Shown: piece after piece, positions 9,162 through 18,071 of the stretch | How positions within the stretch are numbered: the first letter of the stretch is position 1 | Layout: every line of letters starts with the position of its first letter | NCBI GenBank assembly: GCA_964478515.1 | Contig: CAYZIL010000015.1 | Location: 1-51,980 of the forward strand | Source of the DNA: HGM13233 sp964478515 | GTDB taxonomy: Bacteria; Bacillota; Clostridia; Oscillospirales; Ruminococcaceae | Reading direction: 5' to 3' | Length of the DNA: 51,980 bases | Position numbers and translations under genes: made by a program | Notes under the pieces: generated by a model | Database searches by the model: none | The model's input: only the letters and a program-made list of their open reading frames with translations | What the model was told of the DNA's origin: nothing

Positions 9162-10217
9162 TTAAAAAAGTGTGATTTGGTCCGGCTTGTTGCCGTTATT
9201 GTCAGACCCCTCGGGTCTTGGATATCCCAAATGTTCGTACGCCGCCGCCGTCACGCAGCGGCCGCGCGGCGTGCGGCCGAGAAAACCTATCTGCATGAGA
9301 TAGGGCTCGCAGACGTCCTCGAGCGTCACCGCCTCCTCGCCGAGCATGGCAGACAGCGTCTCCAGCCCGACCGGACCGCCGTTATAGTTGCGGATTATCG
9401 CCTCGAGCAGGCGGCGGTCAATGCTGTCGAGCCCCAGCTCGTCGATATTCATCCGCCGCAGCGCCTCGCGGGCAATGTCCGGCGTCACGGTGCCGTCGCC
9501 GAGCACGTCGGCAAAGTCGCGCACGCGCTTTAGCAGCCGGTTGGCTATTCGCGGCGTGCAGCGCGAGCGCTGCGCCAGCTCTGCGGCGCCGTCGCCGACA
9601 AAATCTATACCCAGTATCGCCGCCGAGCGGCGAATTATCTGCTCTATCTCGGCCGGCGAATACATCTCCAGCTTCAAAATTACGCCGAAACGGTCGCGCA
9701 GCGGCGGCGTCAGCTGACCGGCGCGGGTCGTCGCGCCGACGAGCGTGAATTTTTTCAGCGGCATACGGATTGAGCGCGCCGACGGCCCCTGGCCGATAAT
9801 GATGTCGAGCGTGTAGTCCTCCATTGCCGGGTAAAGCACCTCTTCGACCGTGCGCGGCAGGCGGTGAATCTCGTCGATAAATAAAATGTCGCCCTCGTTG
9901 AGGTTGGTCAGCAGCGCCACCAGGTCGCGCGGGCGCTCTATGGCGGGGCCCGATGTGACGCGGATGGACACGCCCATTTCGGTTGCCATTATGTGCGCGA
10001 GCGTGGTCTTGCCCAGCCCCGGCGGGCCGTACAGCAGCACGTGGTCAAGCGGTTCGCCGCGCACGAGCGCCGCTTTCATGTAAACCGACAGATTCTCTTT
10101 TGCCTGGGTTTGGCCGATGTATTCGTCGAGCGTTTTCGGGCGCAGCGAATTTTCGTTCTCGCCGTCCTCGAACGTCGCTTCCGGCGTCACCAGTTTTATT
10201 TCGTCACTCTCAATCAA
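9162..10217 (-). CDS. ruvB: Holliday junction branch migration ATPase RuvB
   Basis: Hexameric AAA+ motor that drives branch migration with RuvA. It has 351 residues. The sequence shows RPKTLDEYIGQ, Walker A GPPGLGKTT, Walker B LFIDEIHRLP, sensor I GATTRAGQLT, the arginine-finger region RDRFG, and the C-terminal winged helix (GPVGLETLSAMLGE and IGFLGRTPRGR). The start appears to be a TTG at 10217 preceded by GGTGA. It follows ruvA with a ten-base gap. Confidence 0.97.
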   Translation of the reverse strand: MIESDEIKLVTPEATFEDGENENSLRPKTLDEYIGQTQAKENLSVYMKAALVRGEPLDHVLLYGPPGLGKTTLAHIMATEMGVSIRVTSGPAIERPRDLVALLTNLNEGDILFIDEIHRLPRTVEEVLYPAMEDYTLDIIIGQGPSARSIRMPLKKFTLVGATTRAGQLTPPLRDRFGVILKLEMYSPAEIEQIIRRSAAILGIDFVGDGAAELAQRSRCTPRIANRLLKRVRDFADVLGDGTVTPDIAREALRRMNIDELGLDSIDRRLLEAIIRNYNGGPVGLETLSAMLGEEAVTLEDVCEPYLMQIGFLGRTPRGRCVTAAAYEHLGYPRPEGSDNNGNKPDQITLF

Positions 10218-10227
10218 ATTATTTCAC

Positions 10228-10818
10228 CTACCTCGCGCCGAACTGGCGCAGCGCCTCGCGCAGCATATCCTCTGTACTCAGCTGCCGCGGCAGCTTGGCG
10301 ACGGTCGACAGCGCCTCGCTGTGTGAAAAACCCAGCGCGACCAACGCCGCGACTGTGTCCGCGGCAGCGTCGCTGCCGACGCTCGCGCTCTCGCCGGACT
10401 CCGGCGCGGCGCCGAAAGCATTGACCTTGTCTTTTAGTTCCAGCGCCAGCCGCGCCGCCAGCTTGGGGCCGACGCCGCTGACCGCGCTGAACGCCTTGTG
10501 GTCGCCGGCCGCGACGGCAAGGGCAATTTTTTGCGGCGTGTAGACCGACAGTATCGCCAGCGCCACCTTGGGGCCGACGCCGCTGACGCCCAGCAGCGTG
10601 CGAAAACAGCGCTGCGAGTCGAGGTCGGCAAACCCGTACAGGTCGACGCCGTCGTCTTTGACGTTCATATAAGTGAAAAGCGTGCCGCGCTCGCCTACCT
10701 CGCCGAGCTCGGCGTATACGCTCGTGGGCGTATTCACATAAAAGCCGACGCCGGCGCAGTCAATCACCGCCGCCTCGGGCGTCTTCGCTTTTATTGTTCC
10801 GCTAAGGCTGTAAATCAT
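10228..10818 (-). CDS. ruvA: Holliday junction branch migration protein RuvA
   Basis: Tetrameric junction-binding protein, 196 residues. It contains an N-terminal OB-fold (MIYSLSGTIKAKTPEAAVID), two helix-hairpin-helix elements (GVSGVGPKVALAIL and AVSGVGPKLAARLALELKDK) and a C-terminal domain III that contacts RuvB (ALVALGFSHSEA). The ATG at 10818 is chosen because GGGAGG lies just upstream and the family starts with MIY. Codons further upstream lie between ruvC and this ribosome binding site. Confidence 0.96.
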   Translation of the reverse strand: MIYSLSGTIKAKTPEAAVIDCAGVGFYVNTPTSVYAELGEVGERGTLFTYMNVKDDGVDLYGFADLDSQRCFRTLLGVSGVGPKVALAILSVYTPQKIALAVAAGDHKAFSAVSGVGPKLAARLALELKDKVNAFGAAPESGESASVGSDAAADTVAALVALGFSHSEALSTVAKLPRQLSTEDMLREALRQFGAR

Positions 10819-10832
10819 ATTTCCTCCCGCCG

Positions 10833-11333
10833 TCAATAGCGCGGCTTCATACCCTGCATAAGCGAGCCGCTCGCGTGACCGTGACAGATAGCCAGCGCCA
10901 GCGCGTCGGCCGCGTCGTCCGGCTTGGGCGTACCGGCAAGGCCCAGCAACAGCCGCGTCATTTCCATTACCTGGCGCTTTTCGGCGCGCCCGTAACCGAC
11001 GACCGACTGCTTGACTTGCAGCGGCGTGTATTCAAACACCGGCACACCCGCTTGCGTCGCCGCGAGCAAACACACACCGCGCGCTTGGGCGACATCGATA
11101 CCGGTTTTCTGGTTGTTTGTGAAAAACAACTTTTCCACCGACATGGCCTGCGGCTGCGTGCGCTCAATAATCTCGCACATGTCGTTGAATATGCTCAGCA
11201 GTCGCTCGCAAAAAGGCGTGCCGGCCTGCGTGGTAATGGCGCCGAAGCCGACCGGTTGAAATTTGTCCCGCTCGTAGTCCACCGCCCCGTAGCCGACTAT
11301 TGCGTAACCGGGGTCGATACCGAGTATCCTCAT
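10833..11333 (-). CDS. ruvC: crossover junction endodeoxyribonuclease RuvC
   Basis: Resolves Holliday junctions. It has 166 residues. The catalytic acidic residues are visible in GIDPG near the N-terminus, SVEKLFF in the middle, and DAADALALAICH near the C-terminus. The ATG at 11333 is preferred because GGAG lies 11 bases upstream, whereas the in-frame GTG at 11342 is almost on top of that site. It is the first gene of the minus-strand block, downstream of an extended -10 promoter. Confidence 0.95.
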   Translation of the reverse strand: MRILGIDPGYAIVGYGAVDYERDKFQPVGFGAITTQAGTPFCERLLSIFNDMCEIIERTQPQAMSVEKLFFTNNQKTGIDVAQARGVCLLAATQAGVPVFEYTPLQVKQSVVGYGRAEKRQVMEMTRLLLGLAGTPKPDDAADALALAICHGHASGSLMQGMKPRY

Positions 11334-11365
11334 ACGACACACTGCTCCATATTATTTATTAAAAT

Positions 11366-11371
11366 ATTATA
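11366..11371 (-). promoter_or_regulatory. extended -10 promoter for the ruvC block
   Basis: On the minus strand the sequence reads TGATATAAT, a perfect -10 hexamer with the TGn extension, about 33 bases before the ruvC ATG. No convincing -35 is present at 17 bases. It is the only obvious promoter before the long ruvC-to-clpC run of genes. Confidence 0.6.
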
Positions 11372-11460
11372 TCATACACACTGTGCTCCCGCCACAATAT
11401 ATTATTATCTTTTTATTAATTCACTCACCGCGGCGGCTGTTCAAAATCCCCAGTAAGTGC

Positions 11461-11466
11461 TATAAT
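11461..11466 (+). promoter_or_regulatory. -10 box of the DUF362 gene
   Basis: A perfect TATAAT lies 42 bases upstream of the plus-strand ATG at 11508, with only a poor -35 match (TGTTCA) 17 bases before it. An AAGGAG ribosome binding site stands seven bases before the ATG. Confidence 0.5.
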
Positions 11467-11507
11467 TCGATTATACTCTACTCAATAAATGAATAAGGAG
11501 AATCGAC

Positions 11508-12578
11508 ATGTCCTCAAAAGTATATTTTGCAGATCTTTCCTCCCGCCCGGGATACAGCCTGCTGACTAAATTCAAAAAGCTTCTGCTTGCCGCCGGTATG
11601 GGCGACATTGAATACGACCGCCGCTTCGCGGCCATAAAAATGCATTTCGGCGAATACGGCAACATGTCCTACATTCGCCCCAACTATGCCAAGGTTGTAG
11701 CCGACGTTGTTAAAAGCAAGGGCGGCACGCCGTTTTTGACCGACTGCAACACGCTGTATGCCGGCAGTCGCAAAAACGCACTTGAGCACCTTGACAACGC
11801 GCAAATGAACGGCTTTAACGAGCTGTCCACCGGCTGCCACGTAATTATTGCCGACGGCCTGCGCGGCACCGAGCAGGTCGAAATTCCCGTTGCGGGCGGC
11901 GAATACGTTCAAAACGCCAAAATAGGCGCGGCGGTCGCCCACAGCGACATCGTAATTTCACTGACGCACTTTAAGGGCCACGAGTCGACAGGCTTCGGCG
12001 GCGCCATTAAAAACCTCGGCATGGGCTGCGGCTCGCGCGCCGGCAAAATGGAAATGCACAATTCCGGCAGCCCCGCGGTAGACCATTCTCTGTGCGTCGG
12101 CTGCGGCACCTGCATGCGCATGTGTGCCCACGGCGCCATTACCGTCAGCAACAAAAAAGCTACTATTGATTCGGCCAAATGCGTGGGCTGCGGCCACTGC
12201 ATAGGCGCTTGCATTGCCGACGCCATTGAAAACCAAAACGTCAATACCGACGACATTCTCTGCATGAAGATAGCCGAATACGCCAAGGCCGTTCTTGACG
12301 GCAAGCCGGCGTTCCACATTGCGCTGGCAATGGACATTTCGCCCAACTGCGACTGCTACGGCAGCAACGACGTGCCTATCTCGCCCGACATCGGCATGTT
12401 CGCGAGCTTTGACCCGGTCGCACTCGACCGCGCTTGCGCCGACGCCGTCAACGGCGCCGTGCACTGCGACGACATTTTCCACAAGATGTACGAAAACACC
12501 GACTGGCACGTTTGCTTGGCGCACTGCGAAAAGCTCGGTCTTGGCACCCAGCAGTACGAGCTGGTAAAAATAGACTGA
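11508..12578 (+). CDS. DUF362 domain protein with two 4Fe-4S clusters
   Basis: Protein of 356 residues. The N-terminal 180 residues are the DUF362 domain (for example IKMHFGEYGNMSYIRP, and SLTHFKGHESTGFGGAIKNLGMG). A ferredoxin insert follows, with two complete CxxCxxCxxxC motifs, CVGCGTCMRMC and CVGCGHCIGAC, at about residues 196-240. The C-terminal part completes DUF362 (DISPNCDCYG, FASFDPVALDRACAD). The family occurs widely in anaerobes and is presumed to act in electron transfer, but the substrate is unknown. It is transcribed alone, between a promoter at 11461 and terminators at 12603-12690. Confidence 0.9.
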   Translation: MSSKVYFADLSSRPGYSLLTKFKKLLLAAGMGDIEYDRRFAAIKMHFGEYGNMSYIRPNYAKVVADVVKSKGGTPFLTDCNTLYAGSRKNALEHLDNAQMNGFNELSTGCHVIIADGLRGTEQVEIPVAGGEYVQNAKIGAAVAHSDIVISLTHFKGHESTGFGGAIKNLGMGCGSRAGKMEMHNSGSPAVDHSLCVGCGTCMRMCAHGAITVSNKKATIDSAKCVGCGHCIGACIADAIENQNVNTDDILCMKIAEYAKAVLDGKPAFHIALAMDISPNCDCYGSNDVPISPDIGMFASFDPVALDRACADAVNGAVHCDDIFHKMYENTDWHVCLAHCEKLGLGTQQYELVKID

Positions 12579-12602
12579 GCGCGGTACACAACAATAATGA
12601 CT

Positions 12603-12631
12603 GCGGCGGCGGGTATAACACCCGCCGCCGC
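12603..12631 (+). terminator. hairpin downstream of the DUF362 gene
   Basis: A perfect 12-bp stem (GCGGCGGCGGGT pairing with ACCCGCCGCCGC) with a five-base loop, 24 bases after the stop. The following tract has few Ts, so it may act with the second hairpin at 12664. Confidence 0.6.
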
Positions 12632-12663
12632 TTGCGCGTTTTGCGGTAAATTATCAAAAGCAC

Positions 12664-12690
12664 AGCGCCGCCCGCAATGCGGGCGGCGCT
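12664..12690. terminator. bidirectional terminator between DUF362 and nadE
   Basis: A 12-bp perfect stem AGCGCCGCCCGC/GCGGGCGGCGCT with an AAT loop, followed on the plus strand by GTTGTTTT. It separates two convergent genes and can serve both. Confidence 0.75.
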
Positions 12691-12722
12691 GTTGTTTTAA
12701 TTTACGTTCGCGCAGTGGCTGC

Positions 12723-14633
12723 TCAGTCGCCGTCGAGCTGCGACAGCCACAGCGCTGCCGACGCGTCTGAGGGCATGCGCCAGTCGCCGCGCGGCGACAG
12801 CGCCGCCGAGCCCACCTTGGGGCCGTCGGGCATGGCGCTGCGCTTAAACTGATTGGCGAAAAAGCGCTTATAAAACACCCGCAGCCATTTTTTCACCGTC
12901 GGCTCGTCGTATTTTCCGCCGAAAGCATATACGGCCATGCGGACTATTTTTTTCGGCTCAAAACCCCAGCGCAGCATGTAATAAATAAAGAAATCGACTA
13001 ATTCATAAGGCCCTACCGAGTCCTCGGTGCGCTGTACGGCGCGCCCCTTTTCAGCCGGCAGCAGTTCGGGGCTGACCGGCGTGTCGCAAACGTCGGCGAC
13101 AATGTCGGCGACGACGTCGAACGGCGGCGCGGCGCAAAGCTGTGTCAGCAGCGGCGCTATCAACGTTTTCGGTACCGAGGCGTTGACGTTATACATCGAC
13201 ATCTGGTCGCCGTTATAGGTGCACCAGCCCAGCGCCGACTCGGACAGGTCTCCCGTGCCGACTACTATGCCGCCGCAGAGATTGGCGATGTCCATAAGCA
13301 CCTGCGTGCGCTCGCGCGCCTGCGCATTTTCGTACGCGGCGCCGCGCTCGCTCTCGCCGGCGCCGATGTCGCGAAGATGCACCCGCACCGCCTCGCTGAT
13401 ATCAATGGTGCGCAGCTCGCACCCGAGCGTCTCGCAAAGCCGCTGCGCGTTCGATTTTGTGCGAGCGCTGGTGCCGAAGCACGGCATTGTGGCCGCCACA
13501 AGCTGCGTGCGCGGCCGGCCGAGTTTGTCGAGCGCGGCACAGCAGACCAGCAGCGCCAGGGTGGAGTCAAGTCCGCCGGAAACGCCGAGCACCAGCGTCG
13601 GCGCGCCGATATGGCGCACGCGCTTCATAAGTCCCTCGCGCTGCAGCGCGAAAACGTCGCGGCAGCGCGCCGCAAGCTCGCCCGCGTCTTGCGGCACGAA
13701 TACCAGCGGCTCAATCTTCCGCGTCAGAGAGGTTTCGCGCGGCGGCAGCTCGAAATATATCTTCTCGTACTCGCCGCTCTCGTAGCCGGGGGTGTTGACC
13801 ATTCGCCGCCGCTCGGCGGCTATCTGGTCGACGTCGAGCTCAGTGACCGTCAGCTCTGCACCGAAAATGCCGCTGTCGGCAATCAGCCGGCCGTTTTGGG
13901 CTACTATTTTGTGGCCGCCGAAAACCAGGTCTCCGCTGGACTCGCACGGTCCGGCACTGCAATAAATATAGCCGCTGATGGTCTTTTGCGTGTGGACCGT
14001 TATCATACTGCGGCGGTAATCCGCTTTTGTGACAATGTCGTTGCTCGCGGAAAGATTGACGCAGACCGTGGCGCCGGCGTCACAGTGTGCCTCGCTCGGC
14101 GGCGAGCCGACCCAGATGTCCTCGCAGACCTCGGCGGCGACGCACAGTTCGGCCATATCGCGGCAGCAAAACAGCAATTTTGTGCCGAACGGCACGCTTT
14201 CGCCGCACAGCTCAATTTCAATGTTTTCCTTTGGCGGCGGTGAAAACCAGCGCTTCTCGTAAAATTCCGCATAGCTCGGCAGGTAAGTTTTCGGCACGAC
14301 GCCGAGAATGTGCCCGCCGCTCATGGCGACGGCACAGTTGTAAATTTTGCCGTTTACTGCCAGCAGCGAGCCGGCAAAAATGAGCATACCGAACTGCGCG
14401 GTGCTCTCACACAGATCTTTTAGACCCTGCTCACAGCCCAACTGCAGTCGTCTTTGAAACAGCAAATCACCCACCGTGTAGCCGCTTATGCACAGTTCCG
14501 GCAGCACCAGAACGGCAACGCCCTGTGCTGCCGCTTGCTTTGCGGCGCTCACGGCCTGCGCGGTGTTGTATTCGCAGTCCGCCACGCGCAGTTCCGGCGA
14601 GGCGGCAGCGACTTTTATAAAACCATCTTTCAT
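12723..14633 (-). CDS. nadE: glutamine-dependent NAD(+) synthetase
   Basis: Last step of NAD synthesis: amidation of nicotinate adenine dinucleotide with ammonia from glutamine. It has 636 residues in two domains. The N-terminal nitrilase-type glutaminase spans about 1-290, with LPELCISGY giving the Glu, KTYLPSYAEFYEKRWF the Lys, and EVCEDIWVG the Cys. The C-terminal synthetase has the PP-loop LGVSGGLDSTLALL at about residue 350, plus GTGDLSESALGWCTYNGD. It is a single-gene unit, preceded on its strand by the mltG terminator. A weak AGGG lies upstream of the ATG. Confidence 0.96.
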   Translation of the reverse strand: MKDGFIKVAAASPELRVADCEYNTAQAVSAAKQAAAQGVAVLVLPELCISGYTVGDLLFQRRLQLGCEQGLKDLCESTAQFGMLIFAGSLLAVNGKIYNCAVAMSGGHILGVVPKTYLPSYAEFYEKRWFSPPPKENIEIELCGESVPFGTKLLFCCRDMAELCVAAEVCEDIWVGSPPSEAHCDAGATVCVNLSASNDIVTKADYRRSMITVHTQKTISGYIYCSAGPCESSGDLVFGGHKIVAQNGRLIADSGIFGAELTVTELDVDQIAAERRRMVNTPGYESGEYEKIYFELPPRETSLTRKIEPLVFVPQDAGELAARCRDVFALQREGLMKRVRHIGAPTLVLGVSGGLDSTLALLVCCAALDKLGRPRTQLVAATMPCFGTSARTKSNAQRLCETLGCELRTIDISEAVRVHLRDIGAGESERGAAYENAQARERTQVLMDIANLCGGIVVGTGDLSESALGWCTYNGDQMSMYNVNASVPKTLIAPLLTQLCAAPPFDVVADIVADVCDTPVSPELLPAEKGRAVQRTEDSVGPYELVDFFIYYMLRWGFEPKKIVRMAVYAFGGKYDEPTVKKWLRVFYKRFFANQFKRSAMPDGPKVGSAALSPRGDWRMPSDASAALWLSQLDGD

Positions 14634-14705
14634 ATTACATACCCTGCACTATTATTGTCTTATATTTCACTGTACATTCTACACTATTACCCGGGCAAAA
14701 GGCAA

Positions 14706-14733
14706 CCGGGACGCGCTTTAAAGCGCGTCCCGG
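14706..14733 (-). terminator. terminator after mltG
   Basis: A perfect 28-base palindrome (CCGGGACGCGCTTT and its complement). On the minus strand it is followed by TTGCCTTTTG. It lies 22 bases downstream of the mltG stop and upstream of nadE, so nadE is probably transcribed separately. Confidence 0.75.
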
Positions 14734-14754
14734 CATAGTTATTTTTCGCCGCTG

Positions 14755-15861
14755 TTACCTTGAGCCGTTGACGTTGTTGGCTGTATTGATATTGTTCTGG
14801 TGCTGGGCGTAGGTCTCGGCATAATAGATGTTGCCGGCCTCGTCCGTAACGAAGAAGTAATACGGCGTGCTGTTGGGTGTAATTGTGCCGAGTATGGCGT
14901 CGAGTCCCGGGTTGCAAATAGCGCCTACCGGAATACCGACCGTAACATAGGTATCGTAAGCTGTCGCCATGCCCGCCGGAATGTCTGTGCCCTTGAGCTC
15001 GTTATAGTAGTACTCCAGCACGCCCGTTATATAGCCGCGCCCGGCCGTGGAGGTGTCAGACTGCAAGCAGGGTTCGGGCGAACCGGCCGCTACACGGTTG
15101 CGGAATACCGAGGCAATATTGCGCACCGACTCCGAGTCGATTGCCTCTTTTTGCACTATCGACGCCAGGTTGACTATCTGTTCGAGCGACAGGCCCGACG
15201 CGGTAATGTTGGCGATATTTTCCTGGGTGTAGACCTGCGCTTCAAAGTTTTCCAGCATGGCTTGAATAAAGTCGTGCGGCGTGCCGTCAAGGTAAAATTC
15301 GTAGGTGTCGGGGAACAAGTAGCCCTCAAGCTTGCAGAACTTGAGGTCGCTGTCCTGTATCTGGTCGTAGAAGGAAACGTCGTAGACCTCGTCGCAGGCG
15401 GCCAGGAACTCGTCGACAGTACACACGCCCTGGTCCTGGAACATTATCGCCATCTTCAGTGCCGTCGTGCCCTCGGGGAACATCATTACGAATGTGTCGG
15501 CGCTGATATACGGCGTTTGCAGCGTCTCAATTATTTTGGCGTAATCCATTCCGGGATAGACCTCGAATTTTCCGTACTGGAAGTCTGTCTCCGTCTCATA
15601 GAACGCCAAATAGACGCGGAACGCGGTCGAACTCGCAATAATGCCGTTTTCCTCAAGCATAGTCGCAATTTGTTCGACGTCGGAGCCCATCTCAACCGTC
15701 ACCTTTACCGGTTGGGTCGAGCCGATAAGGCCGGTCACGTCTCCGTAAATATACGCGGCATAACCGAGCACTCCCACAATCAGCAGCACCACAAAGGTTG
15801 TGGTGACAATGCGGAATATGTCGGGCTTCGGTTTGCGCTGGTCATATCTTACTTTTGCCAT
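14755..15861 (-). CDS. mltG: endolytic murein transglycosylase MltG
   Basis: Membrane-anchored lytic transglycosylase that cleaves nascent glycan strands and sets strand length. It has 368 residues, with a short basic cytoplasmic N-terminus, one membrane segment at about 17-40, a LysM-like region, then the YceG domain. Diagnostic motifs are FPEGTTALKMA, LEGYLFPDTYEF, the catalytic-Glu motif LASIVQKEA, and RGYITGVLEYYYNELKGTDIPAGM near the end. The N-terminus overlaps the upstream DJ-1 gene by 13 bases. It is the last gene of its block, followed by a strong terminator. Confidence 0.92.
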   Translation of the reverse strand: MAKVRYDQRKPKPDIFRIVTTTFVVLLIVGVLGYAAYIYGDVTGLIGSTQPVKVTVEMGSDVEQIATMLEENGIIASSTAFRVYLAFYETETDFQYGKFEVYPGMDYAKIIETLQTPYISADTFVMMFPEGTTALKMAIMFQDQGVCTVDEFLAACDEVYDVSFYDQIQDSDLKFCKLEGYLFPDTYEFYLDGTPHDFIQAMLENFEAQVYTQENIANITASGLSLEQIVNLASIVQKEAIDSESVRNIASVFRNRVAAGSPEPCLQSDTSTAGRGYITGVLEYYYNELKGTDIPAGMATAYDTYVTVGIPVGAICNPGLDAILGTITPNSTPYYFFVTDEAGNIYYAETYAQHQNNINTANNVNGSR

Positions 15862-16412
15862 AGATTTTGCTCTCTCCTGTAGCAGATTGCGTCGGCCACT
15901 TTGCGGGCGGTCTCTTCGTCCTTTACGTGCTCTATAAGCGCCAAGGCGAAGTCGACAGCGGCGCCGGCGCCGCAGCCGGTGATTATTTGGCCGTCACAGA
16001 CGACGGCAGCGTCGGTATAGCTGTCGCCGAGTTCCTCCCGGCGGGTGGGGTAGACTGTCGCCCTGTGCCCTTCGAGCATACCGCGGTGCGCGAGTATGGT
16101 CGGCGCGGCGCAAATTGCGGCGACGGTGCAGCCGGTGTGCTGCGCGGCCGTCAGCGTTTCGGCGACTTTTGCGGAGTTTTCCAGGTTTGTCGTTCCCGGC
16201 ATACCGCCGGGAAGCACCACGGCTTGCATGTCGGCGGGCGGAACGAACCGCCCTTCGGCAAGGTCGCAGCGAATCGGGACTCCCTTGCTGGTGATAATGT
16301 CGGCATAAGGCACGCCGACCGTGACTACCTCTATGGTTGCCCGGCGCAGCAGGTCTATGGGGACTATCGCCTCCATGTCCTCTGTGCCGTTGGCCATAAA
16401 TACGACTACCAT
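15849..16412 (-). CDS. DJ-1/PfpI family protein (YajL/ThiJ-like)
   Basis: Protein of 187 residues of the DJ-1 superfamily. The nucleophile-elbow cysteine sits in VAAICAAPTILA, and the conserved glutamate is in NGTEDMEA near the N-terminus. LPGGMPGTTNL and TGCGAGAAVDFALALIEH are typical of the DJ-1 subfamily. Such proteins are linked to repair of glycated nucleotides or proteins or to oxidative-stress protection. The exact activity here is unknown. The start at 16412 is chosen because GGAGGT lies seven bases upstream. It overlaps mltG by 13 bases. Confidence 0.88.
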   Translation of the reverse strand: MVVVFMANGTEDMEAIVPIDLLRRATIEVVTVGVPYADIITSKGVPIRCDLAEGRFVPPADMQAVVLPGGMPGTTNLENSAKVAETLTAAQHTGCTVAAICAAPTILAHRGMLEGHRATVYPTRREELGDSYTDAAVVCDGQIITGCGAGAAVDFALALIEHVKDEETARKVADAICYRREQNLWQK

Positions 16413-16466
16413 TATAACACCTCCGGTCAATAGGTCAAAGTTTTTGTCGCTTGAGCGCGGCGTTTC

Positions 16467-17339
16467 TTAGTCAAGCATCAAATTCATGTAACCGTCAAGG
16501 TCGCGCAAATAAGTGTCGGTATACAGCGGTTTGGCCATACCGTAGGGGATTTTCTCCCCCTCAAGCTGCAGTAAACTTGAGTGTATGGGTTGAATGACAT
16601 AGACGCTTTTGGGGTCGTGCTTTGCTATTATCTCGCGCAGCAGCACCATTTGGGCCATATCGCTGCTGCCCAGGCATTCGCGCACAAATAGGCCGCGACG
16701 GCTGCTGTTGTAAACGGCGTAGCTCTCGCCCTGCTCACCGCTGTAGCGCGCAAAGTGGTCGCCGTATATCAGCGAGTCGTCGAGCACAAAGCCGAGCTGC
16801 TGCGGCTGCCACTCTATGTGCGGCACGCCCACGAGCGAGCTTTCGCGCAGCCGGTAAAAATCTTCCAGCGACACGTCGTCGTAGCTTATTTCGGTATCTG
16901 CCGCGCCGACGGCGCCGAAAGTTCCCGCAAGAATGGGTATACTGCGCAGGTAAAAGTCGGTGCTGTAGCCGCGCTTTTTGTAATAGGCAAACAGGTACGC
17001 GGCGCTCGGCACCAGCAGCATCATGGCGGCGCCGCGCCGGCGTGCCTCATCCTCGGCCGCCGCCAGCAGATGCGTCATTATGCCCCTCATGCGGTAGCGC
17101 TTGTCCGTAGTCGAGCCGAAAATATACAGTGCCTTTACCCGCTGCTCGTTATAAGTAAAATTTACGCTCAGCAGCGTCAGCATGCCGACGGCCTTGCCGT
17201 CCTGCTCGTATACCATGACGTCGGCGGGGTCCAGTACCCGATCGAAGACAAAATTTATATAGTTGAGCGGGTCGGAAAATCCTCTGTCCCACATTCTTTT
17301 CAGACTGTAGAGATCTTCCGTCGTCGCAAATCTAATCAT
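16467..17339 (-). CDS. GNAT family N-acetyltransferase (Eis-like architecture)
   Basis: Protein of 290 residues whose first 150 form a GNAT fold. The acetyl-CoA loop is visible as DKRYRMRGIMTHLLAAAEDEARRRG, with LLVPSAAYLFAYYKKRGYS as the following strand and helix. The C-terminal half (about 150-290) is a second region with LGFVLDDSLIYGDHFARY and PKSVYVIQPIHSSL, like the two-domain Eis/YitI-type acetyltransferases. The acceptor is unknown. It has an AAGGAG ribosome binding site and lies between tmk and the DJ-1 gene. Confidence 0.82.
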   Translation of the reverse strand: MIRFATTEDLYSLKRMWDRGFSDPLNYINFVFDRVLDPADVMVYEQDGKAVGMLTLLSVNFTYNEQRVKALYIFGSTTDKRYRMRGIMTHLLAAAEDEARRRGAAMMLLVPSAAYLFAYYKKRGYSTDFYLRSIPILAGTFGAVGAADTEISYDDVSLEDFYRLRESSLVGVPHIEWQPQQLGFVLDDSLIYGDHFARYSGEQGESYAVYNSSRRGLFVRECLGSSDMAQMVLLREIIAKHDPKSVYVIQPIHSSLLQLEGEKIPYGMAKPLYTDTYLRDLDGYMNLMLD

Positions 17340-17408
17340 CTGGATAACTCCTTTTTGTGCTGCGCGTTTGTCGGCACGGCATAAGTTGCGCGCCGCTCAA
17401 AGCGCTCC

Positions 17409-18071
17409 TTACTCGGCGGCGGCAACAGCGGCAAAGACCTTGGCGGCAATTTTTTCCGCCGCCAGCATGGCGCCGTTTTCAGTGCACCCGACTTTCAGCC
17501 AGCCGCAGCGCTCGGCGCACCACAGCGCGGCCTCGCGGCAGCGGTGCTGGTAAGTGACGTCGCGCTCGTGAATATCTTTTTTGGCGTCGTCGCCGCCGTA
17601 GCGCCCGCTCATCAGCGCCGCGGTCACGGTCTCCTCGGCGTCCAGCAGCACGACGACGTCGGGTCTGGGAATGCCGAAGCGGACATATTCAAGGTCTTCC
17701 AGCCAGGCCATAAAGCTCTCCCACTCGCCGCGCTCCAGTTTTGGCAGCTGGTAGACGGCGTTGGAGCTGACATAGCGGTCGGCAACGAGCACGGCGTCGC
17801 GCCCGCAAGTGCGCCGCCAGTCGCCGACGTAGCTTAAATAGCGGTCCTCCGCATACATCGCCGCGGCGGCATAGGCGTTGACGTCGTTCGGGTGCGCGCC
17901 AAACTCGCCGGCAAGGTAACTGCGCACCAGCGCGCTGCCGGGCAGGTCGTAGCGCGGAAAAGACAGCGGCACAACTTGTTTTCCGGCGGCGCGCAGCCGC
18001 TCGCAAAGCAGCGCGCTCTGGGTGGCTTTTCCGGCGCCGTCAAGCCCCTCAATGACTATCAGCTTACTCAT
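17409..18071 (-). CDS. tmk: thymidylate kinase
   Basis: Phosphorylates dTMP to dTDP. It has 220 residues. The P-loop is EGLDGAGKATQ at residues 8-18, the DR[YH] motif is VADRYVSSNAVYQ, and the lid region contains SGRYGGDDAKKDIHERD. The ATG overlaps the thyX stop (AATGAGTAA), so dTMP synthesis (ThyX) and its phosphorylation are translationally coupled here, which makes metabolic sense. Confidence 0.93.
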   Translation of the reverse strand: MSKLIVIEGLDGAGKATQSALLCERLRAAGKQVVPLSFPRYDLPGSALVRSYLAGEFGAHPNDVNAYAAAAMYAEDRYLSYVGDWRRTCGRDAVLVADRYVSSNAVYQLPKLERGEWESFMAWLEDLEYVRFGIPRPDVVVLLDAEETVTAALMSGRYGGDDAKKDIHERDVTYQHRCREAALWCAERCGWLKVGCTENGAMLAAEKIAAKVFAAVAAAE